Shown piece by piece: positions 1 to 8,210 of a stretch of 64,000 bases of DNA; position 1 is the stretch's first letter; each line of letters starts with the position of its first letter. Origin of the DNA: Helicobacteraceae bacterium (lineage in GTDB: Bacteria > Campylobacterota > Campylobacteria > Campylobacterales > Sulfurimonadaceae); contig WTBY01000005.1 of NCBI GenBank assembly GCA_013138865.1, forward strand, positions 124,001 through 188,000, written 5' to 3'. The position numbers and the translations under genes were made by a program. The notes under the pieces are model-generated. The model did no database searches. It saw only the letters and a program-made list of their open reading frames with translations, and was not told the DNA's origin.

Positions 1-555
1 GGAGTCGATAATACTTGTAACTCTAGATTTTCAAAAAGTTTTGGAACACTACCAAAAGGTTATGATCACAAGTATGTATATTCTCACTTTGGGTTTAATT
101 TAAAAGTTTCAGATATGCAAGCAGCTGTTGGTGTTGCTCAACTTGAAAAATTTCCAACATTTGTTGAAATAAGAAAAATAAACTTTAAAAAATTATATAA
201 TGGTCTTAAAGATTTAAAAGAATTTTTATTAGTTGAAACACAACCTAATTCTGATCCTAGTTGGTTTGGATTTTTGATGACATTGAAAGATGATATTAAA
301 TTTACTAGAAATGATTTATCTCAATTTTTAGAAGATAATAAAATACAAACTAGAAATTTATTTACTGGAAATATTTTAAGACATCCATTATTTGATAAAA
401 TGGTAGAGAACACTGACTATAGAGTAATTGGAGAATTACTAAATACTGATAAAATTATGAATGATAGTCTTTGGATAGGAGTATATCCAGGTATGGGTGA
501 TAATGCTATAGAATATATGATTAAAAAAATAAAGGAGTTTATAAATGCAAGATAA
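1..555 (+). CDS. rfbH: RfbH-type 3-dehydrase, C-terminal part (partial)
   Basis: The reading frame is open from the first base of the window, so the gene is cut by the window edge; about 184 C-terminal residues remain. An internal ATG at 115 is not the true start, because the conserved family sequence continues upstream (VDNTC, then KGYDHKYVYSHFGFNLKVSD). RfbH is a PLP-dependent enzyme of the DegT/DnrJ/EryC1 fold with a [2Fe-2S] cluster. It removes the 3-hydroxyl of CDP-4-keto-6-deoxyglucose to make 3,6-dideoxyhexoses such as abequose, paratose, tyvelose or ascarylose. The cysteine in VDNTC is probably the last cluster ligand (inference). SDPSWFGF and IMNDSLWIGVYPG near the end are typical of the family. 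The next gene overlaps its end by 11 bases. Confidence 0.85.
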   Translation, partial: GVDNTCNSRFSKSFGTLPKGYDHKYVYSHFGFNLKVSDMQAAVGVAQLEKFPTFVEIRKINFKKLYNGLKDLKEFLLVETQPNSDPSWFGFLMTLKDDIKFTRNDLSQFLEDNKIQTRNLFTGNILRHPLFDKMVENTDYRVIGELLNTDKIMNDSLWIGVYPGMGDNAIEYMIKKIKEFINAR

Positions 556-1579
556 TAAATATTTACTTTCAATATGTATACCAACTTTTAATAGAGCAGG
601 ATATTTAGATAAGAACTTAAAATTTCTTAGTGAACAGAAAGATATAGATAAAGTTCAAATAGTTGTTGCTGATAACTGTTCAACAGATAATACTTTTGAC
701 ATAGTAAATAAATATAATTGTTCTTTAAATCTTAAATATTTTAAACATTCTAAGAATGTTGGGATATATTCTAATTTAGATAGTTTAGCTGGTATTTCTG
801 ATGCTACATATATATGGATACTTGGAGATGATGATATTATCGCAGAAAATTCAATTCCTAAAGTACTAAAAATTATAAAAGATAAAGATATTAACTTATG
901 TTATGTCAATCAAAAAATGTATGAGTCAAATATACCTAAAACAAATATACCTAAAACAATTAAAATAAACCAAGATAAAATATATAAAGATGGTAGAGAC
1001 CTATTTGTAGATGTTTCTATGACCTTGCAATTTATTTCTGCTATTATTATTAAAAAAGAAAAAATGATAAAGGCGATTAAAAAATATAATAATATTTTTA
1101 TTGTAGAAAGACATGTTATTCAGTTCCTAGATGTTATGAGCAAAGGGAAATGTTATTTAGTATCAGAACCTTTAATATTAATTGGGTATTCAGATGAAAA
1201 ATTATCAAGAAATAAATATGATGAAACTACTTTTTTTGGTGATGATTGTAAAACAAAGAAATTTGATTGGTATGATATATTTTTTAGATTACCAAATTAC
1301 TATATACAGTATGCTCAAGAAAATCTTGGCTATAAAGATAAACATTTGAATTATTTTAAGTATTATCAAAATAAACAATTTTTAAAAACTTATATCTATT
1401 CTAAAAAAGAGGGTAATTATGATAAGTACAAGCATATATCTATAACGCAAGGTAAAAATGTTTTATTTGGCTTTATTTTTAAAGCTTTATTTGTAATATC
1501 ATATATAACACCACCTTTTATATTGAAAGGTTTATGGTTTATTTTTGTAAAAATAAAAAAGATTATACTTGCAAACTAA
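545..1579 (+). CDS. GT2 family glycosyltransferase, possibly 3,6-dideoxyhexosyltransferase
   Basis: This is a 344-residue GT-A enzyme. The N-terminus has the GT2 nucleotide-binding strand (ICIPTFNRAGYL), followed by VADNCSTDNT and a metal-binding acidic cluster (LGDDDI, near residue 95). It should transfer a sugar from a nucleotide donor to a lipid-linked O-unit on the cytoplasmic membrane face. It overlaps rfbH and has a Shine-Dalgarno GGAG at 533-536, so the two are coupled. The neighbour suggests a CDP-3,6-dideoxyhexose donor, but that is inference. The C-terminal end is hydrophobic (about residues 310-335), which fits membrane association. It contains a five-residue tandem repeat (NIPKT twice) encoded by a perfect 15-base duplication. 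Confidence 0.8.
   Translation: MQDNKYLLSICIPTFNRAGYLDKNLKFLSEQKDIDKVQIVVADNCSTDNTFDIVNKYNCSLNLKYFKHSKNVGIYSNLDSLAGISDATYIWILGDDDIIAENSIPKVLKIIKDKDINLCYVNQKMYESNIPKTNIPKTIKINQDKIYKDGRDLFVDVSMTLQFISAIIIKKEKMIKAIKKYNNIFIVERHVIQFLDVMSKGKCYLVSEPLILIGYSDEKLSRNKYDETTFFGDDCKTKKFDWYDIFFRLPNYYIQYAQENLGYKDKHLNYFKYYQNKQFLKTYIYSKKEGNYDKYKHISITQGKNVLFGFIFKALFVISYITPPFILKGLWFIFVKIKKIILAN
927..956. repeat. Tandem 15-bp repeat inside the GT2 gene
   Basis: Two identical head-to-tail 15-base units (927-941 and 942-956) encode the repeated peptide NIPKT. The copies are in frame, so they add five residues without breaking the gene. The perfect match suggests a recent slippage event or a contingency repeat. Confidence 0.85.
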
Positions 1580-3062
1580 AGATAGAATACTAAATGCATT
1601 GAAACATAGTTTAGGTTCACAAGTGTTGTCAGTATCAAATCAAATTATATTAATTCCTTTATTTTTATATTTTTGGGGAATTGAAAAATATGGTATTTGG
1701 TTAACTATTATTGCATTTGCTCAGTGGTTTTCATTAGTTGACTTTGGTATAGGTCATTATCTCCCAAATAGATTAACAGTATTGAAAAATAGAAATAAAT
1801 TAAAAGAGTACAATCTGGTATTTGGAACTTTTATATCAGTAAATATTATTTTATCATTATTCTTTGTATGTGTGGGAATAATATTTTCATTTGTAATATC
1901 TAAATATGAGATTATAAATATATCTAATATAATTACAAATTATGAATTGATAATAACATTGATTTTATTTATTATTTACAATATTTTTCAATCAATTACA
2001 AGCTTTAGTCCGATAGTTTATATATCATCAAATAAATATTATATGCCTTCATTAAGAACCAATCAAAATTTACTTATTAATTTAATATTTATTCCATTGG
2101 GATTATATATAGATTTTAGTTTTATCGGTACCATTTTTATTATGCTAGCTAGTACAATATTAATTGAACTAATCTCTATTAGAGATGTAATTAAAAATTA
2201 TCAGTTTGCTAATTTAAAACTATTAACATTACGATTTAGAATTATTAAGAATTATTATACTGATGGTATATGGTTTATGGGGGCAAAGTTATATGATATA
2301 AATTATCAAGGTATCCCTATAATATTAATACAATATTTTATTTCTCCATCAGCTGTTGTCTTATTTACTATACATAGAACAGTAGCAAATATTGTAATGC
2401 AACTTAGAAAATTTACAACAAATGTAATTTGGAGAGAAAGTACTATTCTGTATGCAAATAAAAATATTGATATGATAAAAAATATGTACCTTTTTATACA
2501 AAAAAGTTCTTTATATTTTACTTTAACTATCTCATTATTCGTATTAATATATGGGGCTGATATATTTGCCCTATGGTTACATGAAAATAATCTCTTTGAT
2601 ATGAATTTACTTATTTTAATGCTTATAGTTGTTTTGGTACAATCTCTTTGGATGAATGCAGAGACATTTTTATTCTCTTGGAACAATGTAAAATATGTAG
2701 TAAGTGCAAAAATAATATATATAATATTTTTACTTTTAGGTACAATTCCTATTTTATATTTTTATAAAAATTTATATTATTTTGTTATTATCAATATAGT
2801 TTTAAATATTATAATATTAAATTATTTTATTGTAAATAAATTACATGAAGAGATAAGTATTAATAATAAATTATATTTTATAAGAATTATTTTACCATTT
2901 TTACTTTTTTCTAGTTTAGCTACTATTATTTTTATTTTTTTTAATAACCAATACATAGTACAAATAATATTAATATTTTGTATATTAGTATTATTATCTT
3001 TGGATATAAAAAGAACTGAGAATTTTTTTATTAATATTTTGATATTAAAGTTTAAAAAGTAA
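1569..3062 (+). CDS. wzx: Wzx-like polysaccharide flippase (MATE/MVF superfamily)
   Basis: This is a 497-residue, very hydrophobic protein with about 12-14 predicted membrane segments. Its N-terminus (LGSQVLSVSNQIILIPLFL, then FWGIEKYGIWL) matches the start of Wzx/RfbX O-unit translocases. It would flip undecaprenyl-linked O-units across the inner membrane. The start is TTG at 1569, inside the last codons of the GT2 gene (11-base overlap). No in-frame ATG lies near the conserved N-terminus. Base composition is extremely AT-rich, as usual for flippase genes. The family is clear; the substrate is inferred from the rfbH context. Confidence 0.8.
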   Translation: MQTKDRILNALKHSLGSQVLSVSNQIILIPLFLYFWGIEKYGIWLTIIAFAQWFSLVDFGIGHYLPNRLTVLKNRNKLKEYNLVFGTFISVNIILSLFFVCVGIIFSFVISKYEIINISNIITNYELIITLILFIIYNIFQSITSFSPIVYISSNKYYMPSLRTNQNLLINLIFIPLGLYIDFSFIGTIFIMLASTILIELISIRDVIKNYQFANLKLLTLRFRIIKNYYTDGIWFMGAKLYDINYQGIPIILIQYFISPSAVVLFTIHRTVANIVMQLRKFTTNVIWRESTILYANKNIDMIKNMYLFIQKSSLYFTLTISLFVLIYGADIFALWLHENNLFDMNLLILMLIVVLVQSLWMNAETFLFSWNNVKYVVSAKIIYIIFLLLGTIPILYFYKNLYYFVIINIVLNIIILNYFIVNKLHEEISINNKLYFIRIILPFLLFSSLATIIFIFFNNQYIVQIILIFCILVLLSLDIKRTENFFINILILKFKK

Positions 3063-3066
3063 AAAT

Positions 3067-4167
3067 ATGTTAATTAATAAATCATCAGAAAACTATCTAA
3101 ATTTTTTAAGGTGGATAGCAGCATTCTTCGTTGTTATCGGACATTTACGTTCATTTTTATTTATAAATTATCATGAAGTACCTACTCATACAATATTTAC
3201 TAAAATGTTTTATTTATATACAGGGTTTGGACATCAAGGCGTTATAGTATTTTTTATAATATCAGGCTATCTTGTTGGGGGGGCAATGACTCAGAAATAT
3301 CTTCAACATAGTATTACTAAAGTATATTTAAAACTATATATCATTAAAAGGTTTAGTAGAATATACACAGTTCTAGTTCCAGCACTTGTGATCGGACTAC
3401 TACTTGATAGTTTAGGTCATGTTTATTTTAAAGAGTTGTATGAGCACACTTACCATATATATGCTATGAACTTTAATGCTTATGAGCGAATTGATATATT
3501 TATATTTTTTAATAACTTACTTAATTTTCAAACTATAACAGTTAATACATTAGGTACTAATGGACCATTATGGTCGCTAGCGTATGAATGGTGGTACTAT
3601 ATGCTTTTGCCACTACTTTTAATTAATAATATAAGTAGGGGAGTATTTATAGGTTTAATTATTTTACTATTATTTTTAAACTACAACTTACTTCTTTATG
3701 CTTTTGTATGGGTACTTGGTTCTTTAGTATTTCTTTTAAATAAAAAGTTACTACATAGCTATATTTCAATTTTTTTATTTTTATGTGTATTGTTAGTTTC
3801 TAGGAAAATATCAGGAATTTATATAGATTTTATTCTAGCAGTTAGTTTAAGCTTGGTTATTAATTCTATAAAATTCTCAAAAGATAGAACTCGAAATATT
3901 TTAGATAAGTTTAATTCTAAAATGGCTGATTTTTCTTATTCAGTATATCTGTTTCATTTTCCTTTTATAGTATGTGTTGTCAGTATTTTGCATTTTTTTA
4001 ATATAGATATTATTTTAAAAGAGCCAAGTTTATGGCTTTTTACTATTTATATTTTAATATTAGTTGCAACTTATTTATATTCATATATTATGTATATCTT
4101 TTTTGAAAAGAATACTTTTAGAGTGAAAAATTATTTATTAGAAAGGTGGATGAACAATGAAACTTAA
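3067..4167 (+). CDS. Acyltransferase 3 family membrane protein (O-acetylation)
   Basis: This is a 366-residue multi-spanning protein of the OafA/acyltransferase-3 family. The signature is the first segment, LNFLRWIAAFFVVIGHLRSF, with the family Arg and catalytic His about ten residues apart. About ten membrane segments follow, and a conserved GPLWSLAYEWWYY lies near residue 165. Members use acyl-CoA to O-acylate surface sugars during export. It sits four bases after the flippase and overlaps the next GT4 gene by 11 bases, so it probably decorates the same glycan. It closes the AT-rich, GATC-poor block. Confidence 0.82.
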   Translation: MLINKSSENYLNFLRWIAAFFVVIGHLRSFLFINYHEVPTHTIFTKMFYLYTGFGHQGVIVFFIISGYLVGGAMTQKYLQHSITKVYLKLYIIKRFSRIYTVLVPALVIGLLLDSLGHVYFKELYEHTYHIYAMNFNAYERIDIFIFFNNLLNFQTITVNTLGTNGPLWSLAYEWWYYMLLPLLLINNISRGVFIGLIILLLFLNYNLLLYAFVWVLGSLVFLLNKKLLHSYISIFLFLCVLLVSRKISGIYIDFILAVSLSLVINSIKFSKDRTRNILDKFNSKMADFSYSVYLFHFPFIVCVVSILHFFNIDIILKEPSLWLFTIYILILVATYLYSYIMYIFFEKNTFRVKNYLLERWMNNET

Positions 4168-5326
4168 TCTAATAATCCCATCATTCTACCCCGCAGTTAT
4201 TTATGGTGGACCTATATTCTCTTCACTAAATGCTTCTAAAGAGTTAGCGAAACTATATGACATTGAAGTTTTTGTCTCAACTACAAACACAAACATGTAC
4301 TCAAAACTTGATGTTAAAACTAATGTAGACATAGAGTTTGAGAAAGATTTTTATGTAAAGTATTATGATGAAACTTTTGTGGACAAGTTTTCACTTGCGC
4401 TCTTTTTAAATGTTTACAAAGATATTAAAAGAGCTGATGTAGTTCATGTTCAGTATATTTTCAACACTCCTACACCTTGGGCATTGCTGTTAGCTAAGTT
4501 TTACAATAAACCAGTTCTTCTATCTACTAGAGGAGTCTTTTGTAAATGGTGCTTAGCTCAAGGTAGTAGGTTTAAAAGGTTATGGTTAAATTTACTTATA
4601 AAGCCATTTGCAAAAAAGATCTACTGGCATGCAACAGCGCAACAAGAAAAAGATGAAATTTTAGCAGTTTTTCCTGATGCTAAAGTTACTGTTATTCCAA
4701 ATGGTATTCATAGTGAAGAGTTTAAAGTGTTCAATGTCTTAAGTAAAAATGAGTACACAGAAAAGTTTTTAGGTACTATGATCGAAGCTAAAAAAATAGT
4801 AGTCTCTATGGGTAGGCTTCAAAAAAAGAAAGGGTTTGACATACTTGTAAACTCTTTTGTAGAAGTTTTAAAGTACGAACCTAACTCTTTACTTCTGATC
4901 GCAGGTGATGACGAAGGAGAAAAGGGTAACTTACTTAGTCTAATTAAAAAGCTAGAATTAACCTCACATGTTTTTTTAGTGGGTAGTATTCAAGCACAAG
5001 ATAAAATAGACTTTTTAGCTAATGCTGATCTTTTTGCACTCTCTTCACATAATGAAAACTTTGGTAATGTTTACATAGAAGCACTAGCTAGTGGAACGCC
5101 GATCGTAGCTAGTCAAGGAACTCCATGGAGTGAGGTAGAAGAGTATGAGTGTGGTAAATGGGTTGAAAATAGTGTGGTTGAGACTTCTAATGCTATTGTA
5201 AAGATATTGCAAATGGACAGAGACATAATGAGAATAAATAGCATGAAGTTAGCTACTAAGTATGACTGGAAATATATTGCAATTCAGTTTAAAGAACTTT
5301 ATGACAAAATGATCGATGAAAACTAA
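4157..5326 (+). CDS. GT4 family glycosyltransferase
   Basis: This is a 389-residue GT-B enzyme. The N-terminal Rossmann part includes YGGPIFSSLNASKELAK. The C-terminal part has VSMGRLQKKKGFDILV and the retaining E-x7-E motif (ENFGNVYIEALASGTPIV, about residues 300-317). It transfers a nucleotide-activated sugar with retention of configuration. It overlaps the acyltransferase gene by 11 bases. From here on the word GATC becomes frequent, unlike upstream, so this gene probably belongs to the resident part of the locus. The acceptor and donor are unknown. Confidence 0.82.
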   Translation: MKLNLIIPSFYPAVIYGGPIFSSLNASKELAKLYDIEVFVSTTNTNMYSKLDVKTNVDIEFEKDFYVKYYDETFVDKFSLALFLNVYKDIKRADVVHVQYIFNTPTPWALLLAKFYNKPVLLSTRGVFCKWCLAQGSRFKRLWLNLLIKPFAKKIYWHATAQQEKDEILAVFPDAKVTVIPNGIHSEEFKVFNVLSKNEYTEKFLGTMIEAKKIVVSMGRLQKKKGFDILVNSFVEVLKYEPNSLLLIAGDDEGEKGNLLSLIKKLELTSHVFLVGSIQAQDKIDFLANADLFALSSHNENFGNVYIEALASGTPIVASQGTPWSEVEEYECGKWVENSVVETSNAIVKILQMDRDIMRINSMKLATKYDWKYIAIQFKELYDKMIDEN

Positions 5327-5343
5327 ATAGACTAATGTTTAGC

Positions 5344-5349
5344 TATAAT
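5344..5349 (+). promoter_or_regulatory. -10 box upstream of the DUF4143 ATPase
   Basis: A TATAAT hexamer lies 34 bases before the GTG start, with AAGGA at 5371-5375 as ribosome binding site. No recognisable -35 is present, as is usual in this lineage. Confidence 0.5.
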
Positions 5350-5382
5350 ACGTTCAATAGACTGACCGTAAAGGAAACATAA

Positions 5383-6573
5383 GTGATAGCTCAACTGATT
5401 AAGTACTCGACTATAAGACTCTCACAACAAATACCTACTTATAAAAGGTTTTTATATCAAAATATTGATTTTGATTCTAAACTTATAGGGCTTTTTGGTG
5501 CAAGAGGGGCTGGGAAAACTACTCTGTTGTTGCAGTATTTAAACACTGTAGAGTTTTCAAAAGAACAAATATTATACATAAGCTGTGACCATCCACTTGT
5601 TGCTTCTAAAACACTGTTTGAAATAGCAGAGGAGTTTACTGCTTATGATGGCAAAGTACTTGTAATAGATGAGATCCATAAAAAAAAAGATTTCTGTATT
5701 GAACTTAAAAATATATATGATTTTTTTGATCTACAAGTGATATTTACCGGCTCATCTGCTATATCTTTAGAGCAGTGCCAAAGTGATCTTTCACGAAGGG
5801 CTTTGATATATAGACTTCCAGTGTTAAGTTTGCGTGAATACATAGAACTCAATAGTGATACGAGGTTTAATAGTTATAGCTTGGAGGATATTTTAACAAA
5901 CCATTTAGATATAAGCTCCAAAATCATATCACAAATAAAACCTTTGAAATATTTTAAAGAGTACTTAAAATATGGCTCTTATCCTTTTGTCCTAGAAGGG
6001 AGTGTGAGTTATCATCAAAGGTTGGTTGAGATAGTAAAAGAGACACTTAACTATGACATCGCAACTATATATAATGTACCTTTTGGAAATATAGATATAC
6101 TTTATAGGCTACTTGAAGTGGTGTGTAAAAGCAACCCCTATGAGATAAATTATGAAAAACTTTCATCACAAGTTGGTATTTCAAAAAATACACTCAAACA
6201 GTACTTAGTCTATTTAAACAAAGCCAGTCTTACAAATAGTATAGGTGGCATAAGTAGAGGTAACACTTACATAAAAAAACCAGAAAAGCTGTACCTACAC
6301 AACACAAACCTTTTTGAAATACTTTGTGATAAAAATGAAATAGGAACCATAAGGGAGACATTTTTTGCATCACAAGTTGGGTATCTACACACTTTGCACT
6401 ATCCTAAGAGGGGAGATTTTTCTATAGATGAGAACTATTTTGTAGAAGTTGGTGGAAAAAACAAAACATTTGAACAGATAAAAGATATACCAAATAGTTT
6501 TGTAGTAGCTGACGATCTAGAAGTCGGGTTTAGAAATAAAGTGCCCTTGTGGTTGTTTGGTTTTTTGTATTAA
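5383..6573 (+). CDS. AAA ATPase with C-terminal DUF4143
   Basis: This is a 396-residue protein. It has a Walker A (GARGAGKTT, about residues 38-46), a Walker B with adjacent acidic residue (VLVIDEIHK) and a sensor-like FTGSSAISLE. The arrangement is that of the ATPase-plus-DUF4143 family, which is widespread in bacteria and has no firm function. The C-terminal part contains a winged-helix-like stretch (SQVGISKNTLKQYLVYL) and ends in a region that may be nuclease-like (VEVGGKNK), consistent with the family. It starts at GTG 5383 after a good Shine-Dalgarno. It has no obvious link to sugar synthesis. Confidence 0.75.
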   Translation: MIAQLIKYSTIRLSQQIPTYKRFLYQNIDFDSKLIGLFGARGAGKTTLLLQYLNTVEFSKEQILYISCDHPLVASKTLFEIAEEFTAYDGKVLVIDEIHKKKDFCIELKNIYDFFDLQVIFTGSSAISLEQCQSDLSRRALIYRLPVLSLREYIELNSDTRFNSYSLEDILTNHLDISSKIISQIKPLKYFKEYLKYGSYPFVLEGSVSYHQRLVEIVKETLNYDIATIYNVPFGNIDILYRLLEVVCKSNPYEINYEKLSSQVGISKNTLKQYLVYLNKASLTNSIGGISRGNTYIKKPEKLYLHNTNLFEILCDKNEIGTIRETFFASQVGYLHTLHYPKRGDFSIDENYFVEVGGKNKTFEQIKDIPNSFVVADDLEVGFRNKVPLWLFGFLY

Positions 6574-6617
6574 TAAAAGTATTTTATTAAGTGGTCTTGA
6601 GAAGAGAGGACGTTATA

Positions 6618-7169
6618 GTGAACATGAAAAAAGTAAAACTAAGTAAATATGAGAGTTATTATGAACAAGCAAGTAAAATAAAACTAATACTTTGGTATTT
6701 AACAAATATGTTTTTATTTAAAACTATGCTACCTTTGCCATCTATGCTAAAAGCTAAAGTATTAAGATTTTTTGGTGCTAGTGTTGGTGTGAATGTTGTA
6801 ATCAAACCAAATGTAAACATTAAGCATCCTTGGTTACTTAGTGTTGGCGATCACACTTGGATCGGAGAGGGAGTTTGGATCGATAACTTAGCTTTAGTAA
6901 ACATAGGCTCAAATGTTTGTCTCTCTCAAGGTTGCTACTTGTTAACAGGAAGTCATGACTACACAAAAGAGGGCTTTGAACTCCTACTTGGTGAGATCAC
7001 TCTTGCAGATGGTGTTTGGATCGGTGCAAAAGCTGTAGTCTGCCCTAGTGTAGTTTGTGAAAGCCACAGCGTTTTAACAGCAGGTTCGATCGCTACAAAA
7101 AGTTTAAGTAGCTACAGTGTTTACCAAGGAAACCCAGCTACCTTTAAACGAAAGCGTGAGCTTAAATAG
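6618..7169 (+). CDS. WcaF-like left-handed beta-helix acetyltransferase
   Basis: This is a roughly 183-residue protein with hexapeptide repeats (ITLADGVWIGAKAVVCPSVV and similar) and the family histidine in TGSHDY. It resembles colanic-acid acetyltransferase WcaF and probably acetylates an exopolysaccharide sugar with acetyl-CoA. The frame is open further upstream, but GTG 6618 or ATG 6624 follows a GAGAGGA at 6604-6610 and gives the expected N-terminus. Its last 98 codons have a truncated homologue at 11941-12234, about three quarters identical by hand count. The addiction-module island begins immediately after it. Confidence 0.82.
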   Translation: MNMKKVKLSKYESYYEQASKIKLILWYLTNMFLFKTMLPLPSMLKAKVLRFFGASVGVNVVIKPNVNIKHPWLLSVGDHTWIGEGVWIDNLALVNIGSNVCLSQGCYLLTGSHDYTKEGFELLLGEITLADGVWIGAKAVVCPSVVCESHSVLTAGSIATKSLSSYSVYQGNPATFKRKRELK

Positions 7170-7190
7170 TACAATGCCAAGTATTAACAT

Positions 7191-7235
7191 TTGACAATAG
7201 TGTTTAATAATAGTATAATTAACACTATTATTAAA
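7191..7235 (+). promoter_or_regulatory. Consensus sigma70 promoter overlapped by palindromic operator
   Basis: TTGACA (7191-7196) and TATAAT (7214-7219) are separated by 17 bases, a perfect consensus promoter. A perfect 12-base inverted repeat (arms 7203-7214 and 7224-7235, 9-base loop) covers the -10. A second overlapping inverted repeat pairs 7196-7204 with 7221-7229. The half-site AATAGT occurs three times (two direct, one inverted). This is the expected layout of an autoregulated toxin-antitoxin operator. Confidence 0.8.
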
Positions 7236-7251
7236 GTAGGGGATTTTAAAT

Positions 7252-7497
7252 ATGATTACAATAAGCTCAAGTGACTTTATAAAAAAACCATCATATATAA
7301 CTAAGCCAGAAGATATTACTTTTGTGGAAGATGCAAAACAACATATAACAAAGAGCGTAGTTTTACCATACAAACTTTACGAACAATTAAAAGATAAAAT
7401 TGAAGATGAACTTTATATCATTAATAATAAAAAAGCTTTGTCAAGCCATGCTTATGAAGAGTTTTTAGAGATAGAAACAGTGGTAGAAAACAGTTAA
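7252..7497 (+). CDS. Antitoxin of MazF-type module
   Basis: This is an 81-residue protein directly upstream of a MazF-like toxin, with one base between stop and start. It is assigned as antitoxin from position, size and the operator in front of it. The sequence is not a classic MazE. Its stretch ITFVEDAKQHITKSVVLP resembles VEDKKAHKTLGVYL and VEDKKTHEYKGLFI in two other small proteins of this island, which suggests a shared DNA-binding or toxin-binding domain. No clear helix-turn-helix is visible by eye. Confidence 0.7.
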   Translation: MITISSSDFIKKPSYITKPEDITFVEDAKQHITKSVVLPYKLYEQLKDKIEDELYIINNKKALSSHAYEEFLEIETVVENS

Positions 7498-7498
7498 A

Positions 7499-7849
7499 AT
7501 GAAAAGAGGAGATATATACTTAGTTAATTTTGGTAAAAAGTACAATAGTGAGTTTGGAAAGGTTAGACCTGCAGCTATAGTTCAAAATGATATTGCGAAT
7601 AGGAATATAGACAAAGTCATTTTTAAAGGTGTTACTGTTGTTCCAATATCTACAAATATTTTTGGTGGGGACTTAAGAGTTACTATTTTAAAGAGAGATC
7701 GTCTTGAAAAAACAAGTGAACTGTGTATTAATGAACTATGCACTTTAGACATAAGCAGAATTCAGCTCGATAGTTTGTTAACATCATTATCTGAAGTAGA
7801 ACTCAATGAGCTTAATCTAAAGCTATTAAAACACCTCTCTTTAAATTGA
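7499..7849 (+). CDS. MazF/PemK-family endoribonuclease toxin
   Basis: This is a 116-residue protein with the MazF signature: RGDIYLVNFG at the N-terminus, then GKVRPAAIVQND with the catalytic Arg region, and VVPIST. Members cut mRNA at short sequence motifs and stop growth when their antitoxin is lost. Length is normal and no lesion is seen, so this module is probably active. It is transcribed with the antitoxin from the 7191 promoter and converges on an orphan antitoxin on the other strand. Confidence 0.85.
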   Translation: MKRGDIYLVNFGKKYNSEFGKVRPAAIVQNDIANRNIDKVIFKGVTVVPISTNIFGGDLRVTILKRDRLEKTSELCINELCTLDISRIQLDSLLTSLSEVELNELNLKLLKHLSLN

Positions 7850-7885
7850 TAGATAATAGGTTTACACAATACAATATCTCCTCTT

Positions 7886-8137
7886 TTATATTCCATCCTC
7901 ATCAGTCCCATTCAACAAAGCTACTTCTTCTGATGCACTATCTTTAATTTTACGAGCTGATGAGAGTAGCTTTTGCTTTTGAGTATACTTAAAAAACTCA
8001 TTTGCTAACTCGACACCTAGATACACACCCAAAGTTTTATGTGCCTTTTTATCTTCAACTATAAAACTTTCGTTTGCATCTATTCTTAAAAGAGAAGGGT
8101 TTCTAACTATTTCGCGAGAACCATAAACTGCATTCAT
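7886..8137 (-). CDS. Orphan antitoxin-like protein
   Basis: This is an 83-residue protein on the minus strand. Its core (SFIVEDKKAHKTLGVYLGVELANEFF) is close to the antitoxin at 12969 (VEDKKTHEYKGLFI, then AEEFK) and more distantly to that at 7252. No toxin follows it; it ends 37 bases from the convergent mazF stop. AAGGA precedes the ATG, and a -10 box lies at 8170-8175 on the minus strand. It may be a leftover of a deleted pair, or an anti-addiction copy that neutralises a related toxin (inference). Confidence 0.65.
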   Translation of the reverse strand: MNAVYGSREIVRNPSLLRIDANESFIVEDKKAHKTLGVYLGVELANEFFKYTQKQKLLSSARKIKDSASEEVALLNGTDEDGI

Positions 8138-8169
8138 AATGTTTTCCTTATGTCAAACTGTTGTCAGAT

Positions 8170-8175
8170 ATTATA
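8170..8175 (-). promoter_or_regulatory. -10 box of the orphan antitoxin
   Basis: TATAAT read on the minus strand lies 33 bases upstream of the ATG at 8137. No good -35 is visible. Confidence 0.45.
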
Positions 8176-8210
8176 GCATAAATATATTTTATGCTACTCG
8201 GTTTTGAATT

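Noticed and set aside
2306-2686. 126-codon minus-strand open frame
   Set aside because: Inside the flippase gene; no promoter or family features.
7191-7235. Inverted repeat as a transcription terminator of the wcaF-like gene
   Set aside because: It overlaps a perfect promoter and is not followed by a T-run; an operator explains it better.
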